Assembly (NCBI RefSeq): GCF_025421715.1
Contig: NZ_JAOEFC010000001.1
Span: 434,001 to 498,000 of the forward strand
Reading direction: 5' to 3'
DNA: 64,000 bases
DNA from: Microbacterium festucae
GTDB taxonomy: Bacteria; Actinomycetota; Actinomycetes; Actinomycetales; Microbacteriaceae
Each line of letters begins with the position of its first letter. Within the stretch, counting starts at the first letter, position 1. Positions 17,234-25,507 of this stretch are shown here, one piece after another. A program made the translations under genes and the position numbers. Under the pieces are notes generated by a model. It worked only from the letters and a program-made list of their open reading frames with translations. It did not search any database and was not told the DNA's origin.

Positions 17234-17998
17234 ATGCCTGCAGCACGCACAGCGGCAAGCCGGCGCCGGCTCGGCGGTCGACTCGCGGCCCTGGCCGCAG
17301 CCACCGCCGCGCTCCTCGGCGCCACCCTCGCCCTCGCCCCCGCCGCGGTCGCCGCCGGCGGCTCGATCGGCACCGTCACCGTGACGGCGCCCTCGACCGC
17401 CGACGAAGGCGACACCGTCACCGTCACCATCCCGGTCGACGCCAGCACCGACCTCTTCGCCTACGACCTCGTCGTCACGTTCGACCCGGCACTGCTCGAC
17501 TTCGACGACGCCTCGGCCACGTTCCCCTCCGGTGGCTACGACACGGTCACCGAGAGCACCGGCAGCGTGCTGCTCGCCCACACGCGCCTGGGCAGCTCGC
17601 CCGGCCTGGTCGGCGCGCAGACCCTCGCCACCTTCACGTTCACAGCCCTCGGTGGCGGCAGCGCAGCGATCCAGCTCGCCAGTGCCACCTTCGTCGACTC
17701 GACCGGCGGCACCATCCCGCTCGCCGCGCCCGTCACCACCACCGTCGCGGTGACGGCCGCCCCGGTCACGCCGTCGCCGACGGCATCCGCCACCCCCACC
17801 CCGACGGCCACGACGTCGCCCTCGGCCACACCGGCACCCGCGGGCGCCACGCCCGTGGCATCCGACCCGCTGGCATCTACCGGGTCGAACCCCACCGGCG
17901 TGCTCGTCGCCGGCGCACTCGCCGCGGGCCTGCTCGCCCTCGGCGTGGTGCTCGTGATCCGTCGTCGCTCCGCCACCGCAAACGAGGTCGTCCGATGA
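17234..17998 (+). CDS. Cohesin-domain cell-wall protein with LPXTG-like anchor
   Basis: A 254-residue surface protein. It has an Arg-rich signal peptide (1-41), one cohesin-like domain (about 47-174; VTVTAPSTADEGDTVTVTIP, AYDLVVTFDPALLDF, TLATFTFTALGGGSAAIQL), a Pro/Thr-rich spacer (177-210), LASTG (213-217), a membrane helix (about 222-242) and a basic tail RRR. Cohesins bind calcium-dependent dockerin modules. The next gene, overlapping by ATGA, carries a dockerin-like module, which strongly suggests a bound pair. The sorting motif LASTG departs from LPXTG at position 2, so sortase attachment is probable but not certain. AAAGGA precedes the ATG by about 11 nt. Confidence 0.88.
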   Translation: MPAARTAASRRRLGGRLAALAAATAALLGATLALAPAAVAAGGSIGTVTVTAPSTADEGDTVTVTIPVDASTDLFAYDLVVTFDPALLDFDDASATFPSGGYDTVTESTGSVLLAHTRLGSSPGLVGAQTLATFTFTALGGGSAAIQLASATFVDSTGGTIPLAAPVTTTVAVTAAPVTPSPTASATPTPTATTSPSATPAPAGATPVASDPLASTGSNPTGVLVAGALAAGLLALGVVLVIRRRSATANEVVR

Positions 17999-19821
17999 AC
18001 CGCACTGTCTTCAGCCGCCGCCGCGTGCTCACCGGCACCGCCACCCTCGGCATCCTCGCCGTCTGCGTCGCCGGCGCCCCCGCCGCCTCTGCAGCGCCGA
18101 TGGCCGCCCCCACTGCGGCCGCGCTGCCGCCGTTCTATACGCAGCTCGACCTCACCGGCGACGGCGTGGTCACCGCGGCCGACCTCGACGTGGCATCCGC
18201 CGCACTGGGCACCACGGCAGCCGACGCCGCCTGGGGCGAGATCTCGCAGATCGACCTCGACGACAACGGCACCATCACCGTGGCCGACCTGGCCGGCCTC
18301 TCGCAGCGCATGGTCTATGACGACGGGCCCTTCGACGTGATCGAGGCGACCACGCTCGACATGCAGGCGGCGATGAACGCCGGCGTCACGACATCGGTGC
18401 AGATCACCCAGAACTACATCGACCGCATCGCCGCCTACGACCGCACCGTCGTGGCCGGCGGCACGCGCGCGCTCAACTCGATCATCACCGTCAGCGACGT
18501 CGCCCTCAAGGCCGCCGCCGCGGCCGATGCCGAGCGCGCCGAGCATGGCATGACGAGCCTGCTGCTCGGGGTGCCGATCGCGCTGAAAGACAACTACGAC
18601 ACGGTCGACATGGTCACCACCGGCGGCTGCGGATGCTGGAACGACAACCAGACCTCCACCGACGCGTTCATGGTGGCGGGGCTGCGTGAGGCCGGCGCCG
18701 TGATTCTCGCGAAGGCGTCGCTCGACGAGTTCGCCTACGGCTTCGCATCCGAGTTCTCGTCGTTCCAGCCGGCCGGGTCGACCCTGCTGGTCGCGTCGCC
18801 GTATGACACCTCGAAGACGGCGGGCGGATCGTCGGGCGGCACCGGCGCAGCGATCGCCGCCAACCTCGCCGGCATCGGCTTCGGCACCGACACCGGCGGA
18901 TCGATCCGCGTGCCGTCGTCGTACAACCAGCTCGTCGGCATCCGGCCCACCGTCGGCCTCGCCAGCCGCGACGGCATCATCCCCCTCGCGCTCTCGCAAG
19001 ACACCGGCGGACCCATCGCCCGCTCCGTCGTCGACGCGGCCGTCGCGCTCGACGCGGTGGTCGGGGTCGACCCGGCGGATGCCGTCACCTCGCGCCAGCA
19101 GGGACTCGTGCCGTCGTCGTACACGGCCGACCTCTCCGACACCGCACTGCAGGGCGCCCGCATCGGCTACCTGCCGTCGATGGTGGGCTCCAACTCCGCC
19201 ACCTCCGGCCTGTTCACGCAGGCACGGGCGACGCTGCAGGCCCAGGGGGCCACGCTCGTCGAGCTGACGGCGCCCACCGGCTTCGCCGCGGTGCTCAACG
19301 AAGGCTCGGGCTCGACCAACGAGTTCAAGCACGACTTCGACCAGTACGTGGCGACCCACCTCGCCCCGAACATCACCCAGCGCAGCATCCAGCAGATTCT
19401 CGACGGCGGCAACTACGTCACCTCGCGGCGCAGCGTATATGTGCAGCGCAACGGCGTGACCGACGCCACCTACCAGGGGTGGGCCGGGCCCGAGGGCAGC
19501 CACACGAAGCAGCTCGCCACGGGCAAGACGCTCGTGACGAAGCTGATGGACGACAACGACCTCGACGCGATCATCTACCCGAGCACCAACGCCTACGGCA
19601 CCATCGGCACCAACATGCGCCTGAGCCCCAACACGGGGATGCCGGCGGTGACCCTGCCCATGGGCATCACCGGCGACGGCCAGGGCGGAGCCTCGGTGGG
19701 CGTCAACCTCGAGTGGCTCGGCCGCGACTTCTCAGAGGGCACCCTGCTGGGGCTCGCCTACGACTTCGAGCAGGCCACGCACTACCGCACCGCCTCGCCG
19801 CTGTACCCGGCGCTCGGCTGA
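17995..19821 (+). CDS. Tat-exported dockerin-amidase (amidase signature family)
   Basis: A 608-residue secreted enzyme. The N-terminal SRRRVLTG plus hydrophobic stretch is a Tat-type signal (cleavage near residue 34). Residues 50-107 hold two EF-hand-like dockerin repeats: D-x-T-x-D-G...D at 52-63 and D-x-D-x-N-G...D at 87-98. The rest is an amidase-signature domain with VPIALKDNYD (catalytic Lys), GGSSGGTGAAIAANL and GTDTGGSIRVPSSYNQL (Ser-cisSer-Lys triad). Such amidases hydrolyse amides; the substrate here is unknown, and a cell-wall or glycan-linked amide is possible given the surface location. It overlaps the cohesin gene by 4 bp (ATGA). Confidence 0.92.
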   Translation: MNRTVFSRRRVLTGTATLGILAVCVAGAPAASAAPMAAPTAAALPPFYTQLDLTGDGVVTAADLDVASAALGTTAADAAWGEISQIDLDDNGTITVADLAGLSQRMVYDDGPFDVIEATTLDMQAAMNAGVTTSVQITQNYIDRIAAYDRTVVAGGTRALNSIITVSDVALKAAAAADAERAEHGMTSLLLGVPIALKDNYDTVDMVTTGGCGCWNDNQTSTDAFMVAGLREAGAVILAKASLDEFAYGFASEFSSFQPAGSTLLVASPYDTSKTAGGSSGGTGAAIAANLAGIGFGTDTGGSIRVPSSYNQLVGIRPTVGLASRDGIIPLALSQDTGGPIARSVVDAAVALDAVVGVDPADAVTSRQQGLVPSSYTADLSDTALQGARIGYLPSMVGSNSATSGLFTQARATLQAQGATLVELTAPTGFAAVLNEGSGSTNEFKHDFDQYVATHLAPNITQRSIQQILDGGNYVTSRRSVYVQRNGVTDATYQGWAGPEGSHTKQLATGKTLVTKLMDDNDLDAIIYPSTNAYGTIGTNMRLSPNTGMPAVTLPMGITGDGQGGASVGVNLEWLGRDFSEGTLLGLAYDFEQATHYRTASPLYPALG

Positions 19822-19864
19822 GCGGGTCACCCGCCGCGCTGTGCGGGTGCGTGAACGCCGGCGT

Positions 19865-19893
19865 CCCCGGCATCCGTCTTTCGGATGCCGGGG
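19865..19893 (+). terminator. Hairpin terminator after the dockerin-amidase gene
   Basis: CCCCGGCATCCG, 5-nt loop TCTTT, CGGATGCCGGGG form a perfect 12-bp stem 44 bp after the stop. There is no U-run, as is common in high-G+C actinobacteria. Confidence 0.7.
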
Positions 19894-19966
19894 CCGTTCG
19901 GCGCCTGCGGGGGGGGCGAAGGTTGCGGGAGTGTTTCGTGATTGGTGGGGTGGCGCTGCGGCCCCA

Positions 19967-19972
19967 TAGGCT
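19967..19972 (+). promoter_or_regulatory. -10 box of leaderless ugd promoter
   Basis: TAGGCT is followed by 6 nt and the GTG start of ugd at 19979. This is the same geometry as at 33002, 44723, 49720 (minus strand) and 53867 (minus strand). Confidence 0.55.
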
Positions 19973-19978
19973 CGACTC

Positions 19979-21382
19979 GTGAAGCTCTCGGTAATCGGCT
20001 GCGGCTATCTCGGAGCGGTGCACGCCGCCGCGATGGCATCCATCGGTCATGAAGTCGTCGGCATCGACGTCGACCCCGCCAAGATCGCCGCCCTGTCGGC
20101 CGGCGAGGCGCCCTTCTTCGAACCGGGCCTGCCCGAACTGCTGCGCGAGGGTGTGGCATCCGGTCAGCTCACCTTCACCACCGACATCTCGGCCGCGCAC
20201 GGCGCGAAGGTGCACTTCATCGGCGTCGGCACTCCGCAGCGCGCCGACGGCTATGCCGCCGACCTCACCTACGTCAACGCCGCCGTCGACGCCCTGCTGC
20301 CGCACCTGTCGCCCGGAGACATCGTCGCCGGCAAGTCGACCGTGCCCGTCGGCACCGCGGCCGAACTCGCGCCACGCATCGAGGCGCGCGGCGCCACGCT
20401 CGTGTGGAACCCCGAGTTCTTGCGCGAGGGCTGGGCCGTGCAAGACACCATCGACCCCGACCGGCTGGTCGTGGGGGTCGCGGGTGGGGCGGACGTTTCG
20501 ACTCGCGGTGCTCGCTCAACGACCGGGGACGCCGGCGGGGAGGCGGACGTTTCGACTCGCTCCGCTCGCTCAACGACCGGGGGCGGGGAGGTGGATCCGG
20601 CGGAGGTGCTGCGCGAGGTGTACCACCCGGCCGTGGCCAAGGGCACGCCGTTCATCGTCACCGACCTCGCCACCGCCGAGCTCGTCAAGGTCGCCGCCAA
20701 CGCGTTCCTGGCCACCAAGATCAGCTTCATCAACGCCATGGCCGAGATCGCCGAGGTCACCGGCGCCGACGTCACCCAGCTGGCGGATGCCATCGGCCAC
20801 GACGCCCGCATCGGTCGGCGCTTTCTCGGCGCCGGCATCGGATTCGGCGGCGGATGCCTGCCCAAAGACATCCGCGCGTTCTCGGCCCGCGCCGAAGAGC
20901 TCGGGCGCGGCGAATCGGTCGCCTTCCTGCGCGAAGTCGACGAGATCAACCTGCGCCGCCGCGACCGCGCCGTGCAGCTGGTGGTCGACGGCCTCGGCGG
21001 CGCGGTGTTCGAGAAGAAGATTGCCGTGCTCGGCGCCGCGTTCAAGCCGCACTCCGACGACATCCGCGACTCCCCCGCCCTCGACGTGGCCGTGCGTCTG
21101 CACGGGCTGGGGGCACGCGTGGTCGTCACCGACCCCGAAGCCATCGCCAACGCCCGCCAGAAGCACCCGCAGCTCACCTACGAGGCATCCCGCGACGAGA
21201 CGATCCGCGATGCCGACGCCGTCATCCTCGTGACCGAGTGGGACGAATACCGCCGCGAGCTCGACCCCGAGCACGCCTCGACGCTGACGGCCGGACGCGT
21301 CGTCGTCGACGGCCGCAACGGACTGGATGCCGCCGCATGGCGCGCCGCGGGCTGGACCTACTACGGGATGGGACGACCGTAG
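19979..21382 (+). CDS. ugd: UDP-glucose 6-dehydrogenase with an in-frame repeat insertion
   Basis: A 467-residue enzyme oxidising UDP-glucose to UDP-glucuronate with NAD. The NAD fold (VIGCGYLGAVHA, 5-14), GTPQRADG, AGKSTVPVGT, NPEFLREGWAVQDT, the catalytic cysteine in GFGGGCLPKDI (about residue 298) and the C-terminal UDP-binding domain are intact. Residues about 169-203, between LVVGV and AEVLREVYHP, are an extra stretch translated from two copies of a dispersed repeat (20491-20583). It replaces a normally short linker. Both copies keep frame (54-bp period). The enzyme probably tolerates the loop because it lies between secondary-structure elements. It supplies glucuronate for acidic surface polymer. 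GTG start, leaderless. Confidence 0.93.
   Translation: MKLSVIGCGYLGAVHAAAMASIGHEVVGIDVDPAKIAALSAGEAPFFEPGLPELLREGVASGQLTFTTDISAAHGAKVHFIGVGTPQRADGYAADLTYVNAAVDALLPHLSPGDIVAGKSTVPVGTAAELAPRIEARGATLVWNPEFLREGWAVQDTIDPDRLVVGVAGGADVSTRGARSTTGDAGGEADVSTRSARSTTGGGEVDPAEVLREVYHPAVAKGTPFIVTDLATAELVKVAANAFLATKISFINAMAEIAEVTGADVTQLADAIGHDARIGRRFLGAGIGFGGGCLPKDIRAFSARAEELGRGESVAFLREVDEINLRRRDRAVQLVVDGLGGAVFEKKIAVLGAAFKPHSDDIRDSPALDVAVRLHGLGARVVVTDPEAIANARQKHPQLTYEASRDETIRDADAVILVTEWDEYRRELDPEHASTLTAGRVVVDGRNGLDAAAWRAAGWTYYGMGRP
20491..20583 (+). repeat. Two in-frame copies of the dispersed repeat inside ugd
   Basis: Unit 1 (20491-20528) and unit 2 (20545-20582) each begin GGACGTTTCGACTCGC and end GCTCGCTCAACGACCGGGG, and lie 54 bp apart. 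They encode ADVSTRGARSTTG and ADVSTRSARSTTG. The units match 14893-14930 and the reverse complement at 56617-56652. Confidence 0.88.
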
Positions 21383-21429
21383 GGCTGGGGTTCGGGCTCG
21401 TGTTCGTGGGGGTCGTGGGGGTGGCCGAC

Positions 21430-23688
21430 CTAATAGCAGGTGGCCAGCTCTTCCACGTCGGGGCTGAGTGTCGTCGGTCCGCCGATGAGCGTAACCCCCG
21501 CGATCCGCAACGACAGCAGTGACGATGCGGCGCTTCCGCTCAGGCACCACGGGTCGGTGAGAACCACCGGCGCACCGATGACGCCGGCCAACGAGGCCGC
21601 AGCCAGCGCGTCGGGGAAGTTGGCGCCGGTCGCCAGCAGGCTCACCTCAGAGCGTGAGAAGGCGTCCATGTTGATCAGGGCAGCGGTGGCGTATCGGTCG
21701 TCGCCGGCGAGACGAGTGACGTTGTCCGCGCCCAGCAGAGCGGCCAGATCGTTCTCGAGCGCAGTGCCGACCGTGGTGGGGCCACCCGCGATGATCACGT
21801 CGCGCACGCCGAGATCGGTCAGGAGCGTGCGCGTCTCGGCATCCAGCGGCGACGTGCCCGAGACGAGAATCAGCGGGATGCCGCGTTGCCCGGCCGCATT
21901 GCCCGCGGCCAGTGCGTCGGGAAAGTTCGCGCCCGTCGCGACGTAGGCGCTCGAAGCCTCGTCGAAAGCGCTTCGTACGATGAGCCTGCCGGTCTCGTAT
22001 CGATCGGCGCCGCCGATCCTCTCGACTTGCGCGCGGGGGACAGCCTCTGCAATCGCTCTCCGCACCGCCGCAGTGATCGTCGGCGTACCCCCGAGCACGA
22101 CGACGCGCTCGGGATCCAGATCGACCAGCGCGCGGCGCGTGACGGCGGGCAACTCTGTCGGACTGGTGAGCAACATCACACCGCCGCCGGTGATCACCGC
22201 CGGCGACGCGGCGAGAGCATCGGGAAAGTCTTGCCCGCTGGCGATGTACACCAGCGGTGAGCGCCCTGCGTCGACCGAAGCGGTGGCCAGCATCGCTGCG
22301 GTCTCGTACCTGTCCACGCCGGCGATGCGATCCACGTCGAAGAAGCGCGGCTCCAACGTCATCGTGCCGAGGTCGAGGGTTTGGCCGGCCTCGACCTCGA
22401 CATCCTGGGACTGCGCGAAGTAGCGGGCGTCCTGGTAGAACTCGCTGCCGATCGACAGATCTTCGGCATCCACCAGGATCGTGTAGGTGCCGCCCGTCAG
22501 CGCGGGCGACTGGCGCACCGACGACATGCCAGCCCACTCGGCCGACCGGTCCCCCGCCCGCAGCCACGACGGGACCGAGTACGCGCCCGTCCCGTCATCG
22601 CGCTTGAGGATCGTGATGTGAGCGGCGGCCGCATCGAGCGGTGTCGGGGCGCTGCCGGGCTCAGCGCGGTACTGCAGGTTCACCCGGAGGAAGGACGCCT
22701 CGTCGACCACGATGTCGGCAGCCTGCACCTTCTCACCTCGCGGGATGCCGATGGGCGTCGCCTGCTCTCGGAAGTAGGCGCCATCTGCACCGTCGTAGTA
22801 CTCAGGCACGACCGGGACGCGATCGCACCGGCTCACCGAGATGACCAGCTCGCCGGGCCCCCACTGCGTTCGGTACCGGCCGAAGCCGTCTGTCGTCGCT
22901 CCGCTGTAACGCACCGGAGGGCCGACATACTCCACACCCATGTCGGCCCTGGCGCAGGGTCGCACCGCGCCGTCCGCGCCGCGCACCAGAACGCGACCGC
23001 TCAATGAGCTCTCTCTGACGAGGTCGACGTGCACGGCGGTCACCTCGCCCTCTACGACCCGGAGCGGCTCGCCTGCCGGCATGTCCGCCATCACGCGGCC
23101 GTTATGGTCCTGAGTCTCCCAGCCGTCGGACGACACCCACAGGTAGTAGTCGCCCGGGGCCAGGGCGACCGACCGCACCACCCCGTCCTCGATCGTGACG
23201 TCGGTCCACACCCGCGGCATCTGCGCGGAAACCGGATGGACCACCGCTCGGGCGTCGAGCGGCACACCCTCCCCGGTGACCGTGCCGCCGATCGTGCCGC
23301 CGCTCTCCAGCACCACATCGAGCGTGTTGGCGCCCGGCTCCACGACGTTGGCTGACTGCTGCTGGGGCCCGCGCGAGCCGTCACCCCACTCACCGAGGTA
23401 CGGGAAATCGAAGGTCGTGTGCGGATCGATCAGCACGTGTCGCTGCCCCGCGGGGATGTCTGTGAGTGCATACCACCCCGTGGCGTCCGACGTGGTCCGC
23501 AGCGCCTGACCGTCGACGACCGCGGCCACCGACACCTCGACGCCGGCGAGCGGCTCGCCGGCTGTATTGGTGATGCGTCCGCTCAACGATCCTGTCGCCA
23601 CGGCACCGAACGCCGGGGGCGCGACGGTCGTCAACGCGACGCATGCGCCGATAAGAAGGGCGCAGAGCGAGAGACGGCGGCGCGACAT
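21430..23688 (-). CDS. Secreted protein with carboxypeptidase-like repeats and three cell-wall-binding type 2 repeats
   Basis: A 752-residue exported protein. After a signal peptide (1-28) come Cna-B/carboxypeptidase regulatory-like segments (GSLSGRITNTAGEPLAGVEV at about 33 and further beta-sandwich-like units to about 450). Three CWB2 repeats (PF04122) follow, each with a R-I/L-[AG]-G-x-D-R-Y-x-T-A start and a [SG]-G-x-[ND]-F-P-D-A-L-A core. CWB2 domains anchor proteins non-covalently to wall polymers in Firmicutes and Actinobacteria. GGAAGG precedes the ATG. The ligand of the N-terminal part is unknown. Confidence 0.9.
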   Translation of the reverse strand: MSRRRLSLCALLIGACVALTTVAPPAFGAVATGSLSGRITNTAGEPLAGVEVSVAAVVDGQALRTTSDATGWYALTDIPAGQRHVLIDPHTTFDFPYLGEWGDGSRGPQQQSANVVEPGANTLDVVLESGGTIGGTVTGEGVPLDARAVVHPVSAQMPRVWTDVTIEDGVVRSVALAPGDYYLWVSSDGWETQDHNGRVMADMPAGEPLRVVEGEVTAVHVDLVRESSLSGRVLVRGADGAVRPCARADMGVEYVGPPVRYSGATTDGFGRYRTQWGPGELVISVSRCDRVPVVPEYYDGADGAYFREQATPIGIPRGEKVQAADIVVDEASFLRVNLQYRAEPGSAPTPLDAAAAHITILKRDDGTGAYSVPSWLRAGDRSAEWAGMSSVRQSPALTGGTYTILVDAEDLSIGSEFYQDARYFAQSQDVEVEAGQTLDLGTMTLEPRFFDVDRIAGVDRYETAAMLATASVDAGRSPLVYIASGQDFPDALAASPAVITGGGVMLLTSPTELPAVTRRALVDLDPERVVVLGGTPTITAAVRRAIAEAVPRAQVERIGGADRYETGRLIVRSAFDEASSAYVATGANFPDALAAGNAAGQRGIPLILVSGTSPLDAETRTLLTDLGVRDVIIAGGPTTVGTALENDLAALLGADNVTRLAGDDRYATAALINMDAFSRSEVSLLATGANFPDALAAASLAGVIGAPVVLTDPWCLSGSAASSLLSLRIAGVTLIGGPTTLSPDVEELATCY

Positions 23689-23836
23689 CGCACCTTCCTT
23701 CCGGGGGAGAGAGGAGGCTGTGACTGCAAGTTAGCATCTGGGTGCTCGGCCGCGCGATTGGAGATTCCTCCCCAACAGCGCCATCCCGCGCGTTATCCAC
23801 CCGCCAGCGGATCTGGCCAGAAATGCGCGTGGAATG

Positions 23837-23856
23837 TCGGAGGTATGTTCGATACT
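23837..23856 (+). promoter_or_regulatory. LexA-like box overlapping the promoter of the DUF222-HNH gene
   Basis: TCGGAG-GTAT-GTTCGA (23837-23852) matches 10 of 12 fixed positions of the actinobacterial SOS box TCGAAC-N4-GTTCGA. It overlaps a -10-like GATACT (23851-23856), which lies 6 nt before the ATG at 23863. In mycobacteria, members of the related 13E12/DUF222 family are known SOS-box genes, which supports the reading. Confidence 0.45.
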
Positions 23857-23862
23857 TCTCGT

Positions 23863-25389
23863 ATGACGTACTTGGCAGACCTGACCGGCGCGGTGGAGCG
23901 CTTGGCAGTGTTCGCCGAGCTTGACGTCGACGTCGACCGCCTGCCACTGTCAGCGTGCGAACTCTCCGATGAGTCGGTGCGACTGGTCTTCGACGCGTTC
24001 TCCGCGCTGGTGCGTGATGTGCAGAAGGGGCAGGCCGTGCTCGCCGGGGTCATCGCCGCTCGGTCGCGCCGCGACGCCGGTCACAGCGGCCTGGCCCAGA
24101 CCGGCGGGTTCCGCACACCGGTGCAGTTCGTGCAGGATGCCACGGGCGTCACCAAGCGCGAAGCCGAGCGCGTCGTGCGCGTCGGGGTGTCCCTGATCGA
24201 CGGCGACGCGGTTGCGGGGAGTGCGGGGGCCGGGCAGCCCGGCGGGGCCGGTGCGGCAGATGCGGTCGACGCGGCGGGTGCAGGGGAGAGCGGTGAATCG
24301 GTGCCGTGGCATCGCCCCCTGCGCGACGCGCTGCTGACCGGCGGGCTGACGCAGGCGCAGCATGAGGCGATCCGGCGTGGACTCGGTGAGCCGCCCGCCA
24401 TCGACGACCGTCGCGACGAAGACGTCGTGGAGGTATGGCGCCACGCGGCCGCCATGCTCATCGACACGGCCACCGGGGTGACCGTCGAGGCGCTCGCCGA
24501 CGCGGCCCGCTCGCTGCGCGACCAGATCGACCCCCGCGGCGCGCAGCAGCGGTGGGAGCAGCACTTCGCCCGGCGCTCCTACCGGTCGTATCGCGACGCC
24601 GATGGGCAGTGTCACGCGCACCTCGTGTTCGACGACGAGACGGCTGCGTTCTGGGACGACGTCATCGCCACCGCACTCCGACCGCGGCGGGGCGGGCCTC
24701 GGTTCGTGTCTGACGACGAGAAGGTGCGGGCCACCCAGCTGCAGCACGATCCGCGCACCAACGAGCAGCTCTCCTACGACCTCGTCACCGATGTCTTCCG
24801 TGCGGGCGCCCTGGCGACCGCTGCCGACGTCTATGGGGCGCGGCAGGCCGGCGTGCGCCTGGTGGCCGTGGCGGATGCCGTGGGCACACGCGACGCGTTC
24901 GACAGGCTGCTGGCTGTGACGCACACCGAAGACGGCGCGTTCACCATGCCCGGGTCGGTGCTCGACCGGGCGCTGTGCACGGTGGGAGCGCTAGAGGCCA
25001 CGTTCGACACGTTCGGAAACCCGCTCGACCTCGGGCGCGAGTCGCGCCTCTACACCGCGAAGCAGCGGCTGGTGCTCGCTCTTCGCGACGGCGGCTGCGT
25101 CTGGCCCGGCTGCGACCGACCGCCCGCCTACTGCGAAGCACACCACTGCGACCACTGGCACGCCGATCACGGGCGCACCGACGTCGACCGCGGCGCACTG
25201 CTGTGCCGCTTCCACCACATCCACCTGCACACCGCCGGTTGGAAGATCACCCGCGACGGCGACGGGCCGCACGTGCTGCACCCGCCACCCGGCGACCCTA
25301 GCCCGCCGATCGAACTCCGATCGAAGTCACCCCTGCGATGGCTGTTCGACCCGCCCGAGAGACGCCCCTGGCGAACCGCCGCCGCGTGA
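23863..25389 (+). CDS. DUF222 / HNH endonuclease domain protein (13E12-like)
   Basis: A 508-residue protein of the actinobacterial 13E12 repeat family: an N-terminal helical DUF222 region (about 1-340) and a C-terminal HNH nuclease-like domain. The nuclease part carries CVWPGCDRPPAYCEAHHCDHW, DRGALLCRFHH and HLHTAGWKI, with intact metal/catalytic His and Cys residues. ATG 23863 is preferred over the in-frame ATG at 23845, because the latter lies inside the SOS-like operator and the former sits 6 nt behind a -10 box. A Gly/Ala-rich insertion (about residues 118-148) separates the two halves of DUF222. The biological role of this abundant family is unclear; DNA damage and mobile-element links are suspected. 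Confidence 0.9.
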   Translation: MTYLADLTGAVERLAVFAELDVDVDRLPLSACELSDESVRLVFDAFSALVRDVQKGQAVLAGVIAARSRRDAGHSGLAQTGGFRTPVQFVQDATGVTKREAERVVRVGVSLIDGDAVAGSAGAGQPGGAGAADAVDAAGAGESGESVPWHRPLRDALLTGGLTQAQHEAIRRGLGEPPAIDDRRDEDVVEVWRHAAAMLIDTATGVTVEALADAARSLRDQIDPRGAQQRWEQHFARRSYRSYRDADGQCHAHLVFDDETAAFWDDVIATALRPRRGGPRFVSDDEKVRATQLQHDPRTNEQLSYDLVTDVFRAGALATAADVYGARQAGVRLVAVADAVGTRDAFDRLLAVTHTEDGAFTMPGSVLDRALCTVGALEATFDTFGNPLDLGRESRLYTAKQRLVLALRDGGCVWPGCDRPPAYCEAHHCDHWHADHGRTDVDRGALLCRFHHIHLHTAGWKITRDGDGPHVLHPPPGDPSPPIELRSKSPLRWLFDPPERRPWRTAAA

Positions 25390-25393
25390 ACCC

Positions 25394-25451
25394 CCGCGGG
25401 CTGTCCTGCCGCGGGCTGACCTGCCGCGTGCTGGGTGCCGCGTGCTGAGTG
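25394..25451 (+). repeat. Four tandem 14-15-bp imperfect repeats
   Basis: Units beginning CCGCGGGCTG or CCGCGTGCTG occur at 25394, 25409, 25424 and 25438 (lengths 15, 15, 14, 14). They lie between the HNH stop and the Tat-protein start and form no obvious terminator. Confidence 0.7.
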
Positions 25452-25507
25452 CCGCGCTGCCACTGGCGCGCGGCGCGGCGTGTCACCGCCGGATGGAGAG
25501 AGCCCGA

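Noticed and set aside
23796..23804. TTATCCACC, one base from a DnaA box
   Set aside because: A single copy without an AT-rich region, dnaA/dnaN genes or clustering; not an origin.
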